64,000 nucleotides of DNA from Sphingobacterium spiritivorum (GTDB taxonomy: Bacteria > Bacteroidota > Bacteroidia > Sphingobacteriales > Sphingobacteriaceae): the NCBI RefSeq assembly GCF_016725325.1, contig NZ_CP068083.1, positions 1,612,001 to 1,676,000 on the forward strand. Reading direction: 5' to 3'. This document shows, piece by piece, positions 37,778 through 45,335 of the stretch. Positions within the stretch are counted from its first letter, which is position 1, and every line of letters begins with the position of its first letter. The translations under genes and the position numbers were made by a program. The notes below the pieces were generated by a model. That model was not told where the DNA came from. It worked only from the letters and a program-made list of their open reading frames with translations, and ran no database searches.

Positions 37778-38090
37778 GATGTTAATTAGAATAGTAATGT
37801 TCTGTAATAATATAATTTGGTTTTTGTGTAATTCGGAAAGAAGAAGCTATACACCTGTACCTTCATTGTGCGCATTCCTGCCATGATAAAATCAACCGGC
37901 ATATTCAGAAAAGGCAAATTGTGTACATAAGAAAAAGACCGTATATGGAAACCCGGAAAGACATGTAAAAGCAAAGCCTATTGATGGGAATGCATTACTT
38001 TTTCTGTTTTAAAGAAAACATATCTCATCCCTGACGGGTACATATTCAGATAGTGGGGCATACTTTATTCTTATTTAGATTAATTCTACG

Positions 38091-38120
38091 CAAAAGTACA
38101 GAAATAGTTTATATTCCAAA
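38091..38120 (-). promoter_or_regulatory. Promoter for the FhuA-like receptor gene
   Basis: Minus strand TTTG (38117-38120), 18-base spacer, TACTTTTG (38091-38098). It lies about 310 bases before the receptor ATG. Confidence 0.6.
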
Positions 38121-38168
38121 AAATAAGATGAGAAACAGGAGTAAAAGTTAGCTCTTTGTGCTCTTCCT

Positions 38169-38198
38169 ACAATTCATCCTGGTTTTCTGACAATTCAG
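38169..38198 (+). promoter_or_regulatory. LytTR-type direct-repeat site, copy 1
   Basis: Two ACAATTCA half-sites (38169-38176, 38190-38197) with a 21-base period around TCCTGGTTTTCTG. 27 of 30 bases match the copy at 40411-40440. It ends 60 bases before the receptor ATG at 38259. Confidence 0.75.
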
Positions 38199-38231
38199 GC
38201 ACTCTCTTTTGCCAAAACGAGTCTCCGGAGG

Positions 38232-38239
38232 CACCTTTA
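38232..38239 (+). promoter_or_regulatory. -7-like box of the second receptor gene
   Basis: CACCTTTA, exactly 63 bases after the start of the direct-repeat element, as is CACTTTTG at the other copy. A weak box that would suit an activator-dependent promoter. Confidence 0.45.
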
Positions 38240-38258
38240 TATCAAATTTATTAACCAC

Positions 38259-40403
38259 ATGAGAGTATTGATTTTTTTATTATTTATGCAGACCGCAGTT
38301 TTTGCACAAACCCAGATCACAGGCCGTATTACAGATAAAAGCAACAGACCTGTCCCCCGTGCAAGTATATATCTCATCGGCACATATGATGGTACCACCT
38401 CGGACTCCAGCGGAAACTTTAGCTTCCGTACCACCGAAACCGGCTCAAAAGAATTGAAAGTAACAGCTATAGGATATCAAAGCGCTCTTTTAACTATACA
38501 CACTACACAAACGTCTGTTTTACAGATTCAACTCGCAGAAGCAGCGCTTCAACTGGATGAAATTGCTATTTCTGCCGGAATGTTGCAGGCCGGAGATAAA
38601 GCCAAAGGCAGTGTAATGACTCCTTTAGAAATTGTTACTACAGCTGGAAGCATGGGCAACATAATTGCCGGACTGGCCACACTTCCCGGAGCTCAGGTCG
38701 CCGGAGAAAGCGGAAGATTAATGGTAAGGGGTGGATCTTCATCCGAAACAAGTACATATGTAAATGGTATACAGGCCAGTCAGCCATATACATCCGCGCC
38801 TAATGATTCTCCTGTCCGGGGACGGTTTTCTCCCTTCTTATTCAAAGGGATCAATCTCTCTACCGGAGGTTACTCTGCCGAATATGGAAATGCACTCTCA
38901 GGAGTATTGCTGCTTAATACTGCAGATAAAATAGAAGATCCGAAGACTGAATTGTCCCTTTCCTCGGTTGGTGTAGGTCTCGGAACCACACAAGCCTGGA
39001 AGAGGAACTCCCTCAGCTTCAACGGTAGCTACTCTAACCTCAGACCTTATGTAAAACTGATTAACCAACAACTGGACTGGATAGATCCCTATCAAAGCGC
39101 GTCCGGTGAGATGATCTATCGTCATCAGTCCGAAAACAGCTTTCTGAATGTATATGGTTCATTCAATATAGAACGGTTTTCATTGCGCCAGCAGCATATC
39201 GACTACACCGATCCGGTATATGTAAAACAAAAAACAGACAATATCTATCTGAATATCAATTACAAACAAAAACTATCCAATGATTGGCGGATGGAATCCG
39301 GAATAGGCGCAGACCGCAAAAACACGAGCACTTATTTTAATGAAAGCTATATCCCGAATCAGGATTTCAGTCTGCATGTCAAGGAAAAGCTTTCTAAAAC
39401 CTGGCATCAACGTTTACGTACATCCTTCGGAGGAGATTTTTTTTATACCCGGTATAAAGAGCACTATACAGATCCTGACCGATCATTTGCGTATGGTTAT
39501 AATTCGCAAATCGGAGCGCTGTATACAGAGACGGACTATGCAATCAGTACAAAATGGATTACAAAACTTGGACTACGTGCGAGTCAGACAAACTTGCAGG
39601 ATGGAGTGATTCTGGAACCCAGAGTATCACTGGGCTATCTGATAAACAGATCCAGTCAGCTTTCACTGGCTTATGGAGATTTTCATCAACAGGCAGACCC
39701 GAATGTACTCAAATACGCCAATCGGTTAGACTGGATGTCATCCAGACATTTTATCCTCAATTACATGTACGAAAGCAAAGGGAGAACTCTTCGTATTGAA
39801 GCTTACCGAAAAACGTATAATCAGCTGGTACAATACAATACAGCCCGTCCTACGTATCAAAGCGTGTACAGTAACAGGGGAAAAGGATTTGCGGAAGGTG
39901 TGGATATCCTGTACCGGGATAATACGAGTATCCGAAATCTGCAGTACTGGGTTTCTTACAGTTATACGCATACCCGTCGCCAGGAAGCCAACTATCCTCT
40001 GGAAGTGACTCCGTCTTATGTTGCCGATCATGCATTGTCGGTCGTCAGCAAATACTGGATCAGTGACCTGAAATCTCAACTTAGTCTTACCGGTAGCTAC
40101 GTATCCGGAAGACCTTATAACGACCCAAATTCGGCGGACTTTATGCAACAGAAGACAAAAGGCTATTCGCAGGTTGCGATGAGCTGGTCTTATTTACTTA
40201 GCCAGCAGAAGATTCTGTTCTTTTCCGTTAGTAACCTTCTGGGTAATAAACCTGTTTATGGTTACAATTACGCCAGTCAGGCTGGACCGCAGGGTGTATT
40301 TGCCCGTCAGGCAATCACTCCGGTCGCTAAAAGATTTGTATTTATAGGATTCTTTATGACAATAAGCCGAAATAAAAAAGATAACCAACTGGACAATCTG
40401 TAG
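38259..40403 (+). CDS. TonB-dependent receptor with N-terminal carboxypeptidase-like domain
   Basis: A 714-residue outer-membrane receptor. Signal peptide ends VFAQ. A CarboxypepD-regulatory-like domain (ITGRITDKSNRPVPRASIYL, then GTTSDSSGNFSFR) leads to a plug with IIAGLATLPGAQVAGESGRLMVRGGS and NGIQASQPYTSAP, then YSAEYGNALSGVLLLNT, and a 22-strand-type barrel. No SusD follows, so it is not a typical polysaccharide pair. It is preceded by the direct-repeat element and followed by the TPR-like, kinase and regulator genes; the receptor is probably the target, or part of the sensing path, of that two-component system. Confidence 0.87.
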   Translation: MRVLIFLLFMQTAVFAQTQITGRITDKSNRPVPRASIYLIGTYDGTTSDSSGNFSFRTTETGSKELKVTAIGYQSALLTIHTTQTSVLQIQLAEAALQLDEIAISAGMLQAGDKAKGSVMTPLEIVTTAGSMGNIIAGLATLPGAQVAGESGRLMVRGGSSSETSTYVNGIQASQPYTSAPNDSPVRGRFSPFLFKGINLSTGGYSAEYGNALSGVLLLNTADKIEDPKTELSLSSVGVGLGTTQAWKRNSLSFNGSYSNLRPYVKLINQQLDWIDPYQSASGEMIYRHQSENSFLNVYGSFNIERFSLRQQHIDYTDPVYVKQKTDNIYLNINYKQKLSNDWRMESGIGADRKNTSTYFNESYIPNQDFSLHVKEKLSKTWHQRLRTSFGGDFFYTRYKEHYTDPDRSFAYGYNSQIGALYTETDYAISTKWITKLGLRASQTNLQDGVILEPRVSLGYLINRSSQLSLAYGDFHQQADPNVLKYANRLDWMSSRHFILNYMYESKGRTLRIEAYRKTYNQLVQYNTARPTYQSVYSNRGKGFAEGVDILYRDNTSIRNLQYWVSYSYTHTRRQEANYPLEVTPSYVADHALSVVSKYWISDLKSQLSLTGSYVSGRPYNDPNSADFMQQKTKGYSQVAMSWSYLLSQQKILFFSVSNLLGNKPVYGYNYASQAGPQGVFARQAITPVAKRFVFIGFFMTISRNKKDNQLDNL

Positions 40404-40410
40404 TATCTGA

Positions 40411-40440
40411 CAATTCATCCCGGTTTTCCGACAGTTCAGT
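40411..40440 (+). promoter_or_regulatory. LytTR-type direct-repeat site, copy 2
   Basis: Half-sites ACAATTCA (40411-40418) and ACAGTTCA (40432-40439), period 21, around TCCCGGTTTTCCG. It ends 66 bases before the ATG at 40507, ahead of the TPR-kinase-regulator genes. Confidence 0.75.
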
Positions 40441-40473
40441 TATTATTAGTTGTACAACGACAGCAGACTTTAC

Positions 40474-40481
40474 ACTTTTGA
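40474..40481 (+). promoter_or_regulatory. -7-like box of the TPR/kinase/regulator unit
   Basis: CACTTTTG, preceded by TA, 63 bases after the start of direct-repeat copy 2, in the same phase as at copy 1. Confidence 0.45.
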
Positions 40482-40506
40482 ATTATAAACTTTAATACAA
40501 CATATT

Positions 40507-41130
40507 ATGAAAACAACATTATTACTCCTTGCGCTGCTGATTACAAACTCTATGTTTGCGCAGACCGCCTATGAAAAAGGTATGGCTAATGGAATGCAAC
40601 TTTGGCAATCCGGCAAAAACACAGAAGCCGCAGCCCAGTTCGAGCGCATCGCACAGGTAGAAAAAGACAACTGGATACCAGCTTACTACCAATCCTTTAT
40701 TACCATTTTATCCGCATTCAATGCTAAAGATGCCGACAGCAAGATGAGTCTGATCAAAACAGCCAGGGCTATTCTGGATGCTTATCCTGCACAGCATAAC
40801 AACCCGGAATGGTTGGTATTGAAAGCCATGAATTATACGGCTGAACTCACGACAGACCCTATGACTAAAGCACAGGAATTGTCGCCGCTGATTATCGGTA
40901 CATACGAAAAAGCGAAAGCTATTGCACCGGAAAACCCAAGGGTTATCCTGAATCTGGCTCAATTTCAGATGCAATCCAAGAAATATTTCCATCAGGATAC
41001 CAGCGCAGAGTGTGAAAGTATAAAGAAAGCTCTACATTTGTTCGAAACACAGAAATCCGAGACCGCTTTTGCTCCTTCCTGGGGAAAAGAGCAAGCAGAG
41101 CAGATCGTTTCTTCCTGTTCAAGTAAATAA
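40507..41130 (+). CDS. Periplasmic TPR-like protein
   Basis: A 207-residue exported protein, signal peptide ending MFAQ. Helical repeats AAAQFERIAQVEKDNWIPAYY and TYEKAKAIAPENPRVILNLAQ have the TPR spacing. Two Cys near the C-terminus (CESIKKA, SSCSSK) could pair. Tightly linked to the kinase gene (7 bases), so probably a periplasmic partner in the same sensing system; that is inference from position. Confidence 0.78.
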   Translation: MKTTLLLLALLITNSMFAQTAYEKGMANGMQLWQSGKNTEAAAQFERIAQVEKDNWIPAYYQSFITILSAFNAKDADSKMSLIKTARAILDAYPAQHNNPEWLVLKAMNYTAELTTDPMTKAQELSPLIIGTYEKAKAIAPENPRVILNLAQFQMQSKKYFHQDTSAECESIKKALHLFETQKSETAFAPSWGKEQAEQIVSSCSSK

Positions 41131-41137
41131 TACCGAT

Positions 41138-42181
41138 ATGAAAGCCTTTCTTAAATCATTATTTCTGGGAATAGTAATAAGTGCGGGCATATCCCTATTA
41201 TTCTCGGCCTATTATCTCATCACTTACGGTAATCTGGATATTCAGTTTTACAAATCCAGAGGGGCACAGATCGGAATGATCTATGGGGTAATGGGATATA
41301 TGCTAAATAGCAATCTGGCCGCCTATATTCACAGCAAAGTACCCAATGATAACCTGTGGCGTAAACGGTTATCGTATTTTATACCAGGTAGTATCCTGAT
41401 TACTGTATTGATGGTCTTTGTGGTCAATTGCTTTTTTCAGGTTGTTTTCGGAGAGCTTTCATTCACCGAATTTCTGCTGAGGCAGCACTTAGCGACTTAT
41501 ATCATGACAACTCTTATTGCCTTAGTCGTTGGTCTCGGGTTTTATGCTTTCTATTTCTATAAAGCTTATAAAAATGCACAGATCCAGAAGCAGAAACAGA
41601 TTGCAGGAAATGCCACCGCTCAATTTGAGTCTCTTAAGAATCAGATTGATCCGCACTTCCTGTTCAATAGTCTCAATGTTCTCACCGGACTGATTGAAGA
41701 GAGTCCGGAAAAGGCGGTGGACTTCACTACATCACTTTCCCGTATCTATCGTTATGTTTTGGAGCAAAAAGACAAAGAACTGGTACCCGCACAACAGGAA
41801 CTAAGATTTGCACAAATCTTTCTCAATCTGCTCAGACTTCGTTTTGAGGAAGCCCTGATCGTAGAGATTGATGAAAGCAATATGGAAGAAGAAGAAAACA
41901 TTATCCCCCTTTCTCTGCAGTTGCTTATCGAAAATGCAATCAAACATAATGTGGTCAGCGCTGCCCGGAAACTGCATATCCGGATTGTCAAAAAAGATAA
42001 CTATCTATATGTAAGCAACAATCTGCAACCTAAAGAAACGCTTGCGGAGTCTACAGGTATAGGATTAAGCAATATTATCAGTCGTTACCAATTGCTGACT
42101 ACTGAGGAGGTCATTATTAACGATCAAAACGGAAACTTTGAAGTAGGCTTACCGCTGCTGTCTGTAAAATCTGAATCATGA
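41138..42181 (+). CDS. LytS-type sensor histidine kinase
   Basis: A 347-residue inner-membrane kinase with four N-terminal helices (about 5-25, 45-62, 85-105, 125-150) and almost no periplasmic domain. The His_kinase (PF06580) core has the phosphorylatable H173 in NQIDPHFLFNSLNVL, and the ATP-binding N-box IPLSLQLLIENAIKHNV and G-box GIGLSNIISRYQ are intact. ATG 41138 is preferred; the earlier in-frame start lies within the TPR gene. It overlaps the regulator gene by ATGA, so the two are translated together. Confidence 0.92.
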   Translation: MKAFLKSLFLGIVISAGISLLFSAYYLITYGNLDIQFYKSRGAQIGMIYGVMGYMLNSNLAAYIHSKVPNDNLWRKRLSYFIPGSILITVLMVFVVNCFFQVVFGELSFTEFLLRQHLATYIMTTLIALVVGLGFYAFYFYKAYKNAQIQKQKQIAGNATAQFESLKNQIDPHFLFNSLNVLTGLIEESPEKAVDFTTSLSRIYRYVLEQKDKELVPAQQELRFAQIFLNLLRLRFEEALIVEIDESNMEEEENIIPLSLQLLIENAIKHNVVSAARKLHIRIVKKDNYLYVSNNLQPKETLAESTGIGLSNIISRYQLLTTEEVIINDQNGNFEVGLPLLSVKSES

Positions 42182-42930
42182 ATATAATAATTATAGAAGA
42201 CGAAATGCCTTCTGCACGCCTGCTGAAGCGGAAGGTAGAAAATATGGGATATGCTGTGACTGCACTTCTGCACTCGGTAGAAGAAGCTAAAGCATGGCTT
42301 TTGTCCAATCCGGAACCGGAACTTATATTTCTGGATATACAATTGTCTGACGGACTTTCCTTTGAGATCTTTGAAGAGGTGACTGTACAATCCGCGATCA
42401 TATTTACAACTGCCTATGATGAGTTTGTGTTGCGTGCATTCAAGATGAACAGTATTGATTATCTGCTCAAACCTATTATTGAGGAAGAACTGAAGTTTGC
42501 ATTTGAAAAATTTCTGAAATTGCAGCGCAGTTCAGAGACTGTAGACCTGAATGAAATCCGATCGCTCTTAAAACTCACAAAAAAAGAGTCTTACAAAGAA
42601 AGGTTTACCATAAAGATCGGACAAACGATCAAGGTAATTGATATACAAGACATTGCCTGTATTTATAGTGAACACAAAGGAACTTACCTGTGGACACGTC
42701 AGGGAAATAACTATTTGCTTGACATCACTTTAGATAAGGTGGAAAAGATGATTGATCCCAACCGGTTTTTCAGGATCAGTCGCAGCCATATTATCCAGAT
42801 AGACAGTATTAGAGAAATTGCGGTACATTCCAACTCCCGGCTGCGCATATATCTGCAGCCAGATCCGGATCAGGAAATGATCGTCAGCAGGGAACGGGTA
42901 AGTGATTTCAAAACCTGGCTCGAAAAGTAG
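42178..42930 (+). CDS. LytTR-family response regulator
   Basis: A 250-residue regulator: receiver domain 1-115 with phospho-acceptor D53 in LIFLDIQLSD and the conserved Thr/Lys (FTTAYDEF, YLLKPI), then a LytTR DNA-binding domain (about 140-250) with FTIKIGQTIKVIDIQDIACI, TLDKVEKMIDPNRFFRISRS and HIIQIDSIREI. LytTR proteins bind pairs of about 9-base direct repeats spaced by two helical turns. That matches the 21-base-period repeats at 38169 and 40411, so it probably controls the receptor and its own unit. Confidence 0.93.
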   Translation: MNIIIIEDEMPSARLLKRKVENMGYAVTALLHSVEEAKAWLLSNPEPELIFLDIQLSDGLSFEIFEEVTVQSAIIFTTAYDEFVLRAFKMNSIDYLLKPIIEEELKFAFEKFLKLQRSSETVDLNEIRSLLKLTKKESYKERFTIKIGQTIKVIDIQDIACIYSEHKGTYLWTRQGNNYLLDITLDKVEKMIDPNRFFRISRSHIIQIDSIREIAVHSNSRLRIYLQPDPDQEMIVSRERVSDFKTWLEK

Positions 42931-42931
42931 T

Positions 42932-43396
42932 TTAAAGAACGGAGAGATTGAAAGGTATATTAAAATTGACAGAGGCCGTAAATCCCCGGATAGGCTTAAA
43001 CTGAGACTTGGTGCTTATATTAAATCCATAACCGACAGCTACATCCGCTAAACAGATCAATCCAAACCCTATTTTAGGAGTAAAAGTATAAGGAGTAATT
43101 TCTGCCTTCAAAGCTGGCCAAAACATTTTATCCTCCCTGTAATAAGTAAATCCTAATTCAGGGATAACGGTTGTCTTATCCATCATCCAGGTAAAGTTGG
43201 CTCCGGCATCGAGCTTTATATATTCTTTGGAGTTCAGCGCAAACAGATTCCAACCCGAAACTCTCAAAAAATTACCGCTTTGATATTGATAACCTACTGA
43301 CGGACCCCAGATCCATTTGTTCTTTTGGGCCAAAAGAGATTTGGGAGCAAAGAGGAGCAATAGAAAAAGGAAAAACATCGGAATAGCATTTCTCAT
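42932..43396 (-). CDS. Small outer-membrane protein, paralogue A
   Basis: A 154-residue exported protein (signal peptide ending LLAQ). Mature part: WIWGPSVGYQYQSGNF, GANFTWMMDKTTVIPELGFTY and FKPIRGFTASVNFNIPF, an outer-membrane barrel pattern. It is a close paralogue of the next gene at 43570; the two share the same motif order throughout. No known family assigned. It converges on the LytTR gene with one base between stops. Confidence 0.75.
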   Translation of the reverse strand: MRNAIPMFFLFLLLLFAPKSLLAQKNKWIWGPSVGYQYQSGNFLRVSGWNLFALNSKEYIKLDAGANFTWMMDKTTVIPELGFTYYREDKMFWPALKAEITPYTFTPKIGFGLICLADVAVGYGFNISTKSQFKPIRGFTASVNFNIPFNLSVL

Positions 43397-43569
43397 ATCG
43401 AAAAATTAATTCCATTAAATTTGCCCAATTAACTTTACGAATCAAAACACAAAGAGGAAATATATTTTTATGACCAATGAAGCCGAATGCAAAGATTAAC
43501 CACAGGAGCAGGTAGTTCCCCGAAAGAAACAATATTATGGGTCAAACCTTTACTATGGATGCAGGATGA

Positions 43570-44049
43570 TTAACGGATAAAGAAGTTAAACGGCACATTA
43601 ACACTGATGGAAGTTGTAAAGCCCTTCAGGGGTTTAAAATTATCCTTCGTCTGCATATCAAACCCGTAGCCTACCCCAATATCAATGAGCGAAAGCAAAC
43701 TCACCCCCGCCTTTGGTGTAACGGTATAGGGTGTAATTTCTCCTTTCAGAAAAGGCCATACACCTTTATCGCTCAGGTAGTATGTAAATCCAAGCTCGGG
43801 AATAACGGTTGTCTTATCCATCATCCAGGTAAAGTTGGCTCCCGCATCAATTTTCATATACTGATTATCATTGGGTGCAAAAAGTCCCCAGCCTGAAACT
43901 TTTAAAAAATTACCCTTTTGGTATTGATACCCCACAGACGGGCCCCAGATCCAGGAACTACCGCCTTTGCTGGCAGACAATTCCTGTTGTCCTTTTGCAG
44001 GTAAGAGTATTACCGCAAATACAGCGAAAAGAAGAAATATCTTTTTCAT
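43570..44049 (-). CDS. Small outer-membrane protein, paralogue B
   Basis: A 159-residue exported protein (signal peptide ending AKGQ), tandem paralogue of 42932-43396. Shared phrases: WIWGPSVGYQYQ, VSGW-LFA, DAGANFTWMMDKTTVIPELG, GVGYGFD, FKPLKGFTTSISVNVPF. The coding DNA for ANFTWMMDKTTVI is identical in both copies over 41 bases although flanking codons differ. Function unknown. Confidence 0.75.
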   Translation of the reverse strand: MKKIFLLFAVFAVILLPAKGQQELSASKGGSSWIWGPSVGYQYQKGNFLKVSGWGLFAPNDNQYMKIDAGANFTWMMDKTTVIPELGFTYYLSDKGVWPFLKGEITPYTVTPKAGVSLLSLIDIGVGYGFDMQTKDNFKPLKGFTTSISVNVPFNFFIR

Positions 44050-44198
44050 ATGGAGGGATTTTTAGACATACTAAATTTACAACATTAAATTAACATACAG
44101 CAATATTTGAGCCCAACCATGAGCAATGAACAGGCATTATCTCATATTATGACACAGTGATAACGGGATCACTAAGATTTTGTTTACAAAAAATTCAT

Positions 44199-44229
44199 CT
44201 TGTCCATACTGATATTTCTATTAACTTTG
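44199..44229 (+). promoter_or_regulatory. Promoter of the 44253 gene
   Basis: CTTG (44199-44202), 19-base spacer, TAACTTTG (44222-44229), 23 bases before the ATG at 44253. Confidence 0.55.
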
Positions 44230-44252
44230 AGTTTAATCTATCTAAATCAGAG

Positions 44253-45230
44253 ATGTACAATACATATTCTTTAAAAAGCACCACCATCAGACTGGTCATA
44301 CTTTTTGTCGCATTACAGAGTTTCAGTGCTCAGGCTCAATTTGGGAAACTGGGAGATATCGTCAATAAAGGAGTCGGCAAGGCACTCAACAGTTCCCAGC
44401 TCAAATTATTAAAATCCGATCCGATCACAACCAATTTTGATGATTGCAACCAGGAAAAAACGCTTGTGGCAGATTTCGGAAAAGATTCTGTCAAAACAGA
44501 TCTTTGCACATTAAGTGCCCAGTATACCAAAACTACAGGATTCCGGTTGAAGCCTGGTTTTTATAAAGGAACCTTTAAAAGTTTCTGTCTGCAGGCAGGT
44601 ACTTACGGCCCCTCAAGAGGAGACGCTTATCTGTTCGCTCCACTCGCAGGCCCCAAAGAAAAGATCGCACGTACGCTCATCGCAAACTGGGAAGATCATC
44701 CCGAAATCGAACAATCTCAGGTACAGGTGCTGTTGTGGGCTATTATAGCGAAGACAAACTTTACTAAATTATCTCCGGATCTTCAGGCGACCGCAGCGAT
44801 ACTGCTGAGTCAAAAAGACCTGTCCGCTCTGGGGAGCTCAGTCATTGATTATCTTAGCGGAGAAGCGATGCAGTCGCTGACACAAAATCTGCCTGAACCT
44901 GCAAAAACAATTGTAGAGATCGAAAACAAGATCAGAGGGATGATGTATAAGGCGAATGCCTCTTATCAGGAAATTGAAAGTCTGGCCATGCTTACCGGAG
45001 CCGCTCCTGTTAATGAAAAATTTCCGAGAGGCATCTGGAGCTTTCATCCGGACGGTTATTATATCAAATATCTTCCTCAGGGCTATTCTGTGACATCAGT
45101 AGAGATATACGTACCACAACAAGCCGGTACAATAGACTTTTTGCCAACAGGAGATGTTGCTGTTCCGGCATCCAGAGGATCACAAAGACTGGGACAATCA
45201 AATATACTGATCTGTGAACAACATGATTAG
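44253..45230 (+). CDS. Uncharacterised exported protein
   Basis: A 325-residue exported protein with a signal peptide ending SAQAQ. Then FGKLGDIVNKGVGKALNSSQ, a Cys pair (DDCNQEK, TDLCTLS), FKSFCLQAGTYGPSRGD and a helical middle. No family recognised. ATG 44253 is used instead of 44157 because the promoter TAACTTTG at 44222 lies between them. Ends before a bidirectional terminator. Confidence 0.72.
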   Translation: MYNTYSLKSTTIRLVILFVALQSFSAQAQFGKLGDIVNKGVGKALNSSQLKLLKSDPITTNFDDCNQEKTLVADFGKDSVKTDLCTLSAQYTKTTGFRLKPGFYKGTFKSFCLQAGTYGPSRGDAYLFAPLAGPKEKIARTLIANWEDHPEIEQSQVQVLLWAIIAKTNFTKLSPDLQATAAILLSQKDLSALGSSVIDYLSGEAMQSLTQNLPEPAKTIVEIENKIRGMMYKANASYQEIESLAMLTGAAPVNEKFPRGIWSFHPDGYYIKYLPQGYSVTSVEIYVPQQAGTIDFLPTGDVAVPASRGSQRLGQSNILICEQHD

Positions 45231-45295
45231 TCCTGTAAAATGCAATATTGGGTAGTATAAAGTTTATGTTCTTACGACTTTAACAAAAGGCGATT

Positions 45296-45332
45296 AAAAA
45301 GCCGGTATTCACTTCTGAAATACCGGCTTTTT
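45296..45332. terminator. Bidirectional terminator
   Basis: AAAAAGCCGGTATT (45296-45309) and AATACCGGCTTTTT (45319-45332), perfect 14-bp stem, between the convergent 44253 gene and the S41 protease gene. Confidence 0.9.
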
Positions 45333-45335
45333 GAT

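Larger units (their letters stand above)
37778..38258. other. Divergent intergenic region between two receptor genes
   Basis: 481 bases. It holds a minus-strand promoter (38091-38120), a 62-codon frame on the minus strand (37786-37974) ending eight bases before the FhuA-like gene, and on the plus strand a 30-base direct-repeat element (38169-38198) with a -7-like box (38232-38239) for the second receptor. No clear Fur box was seen. Confidence 0.6.
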
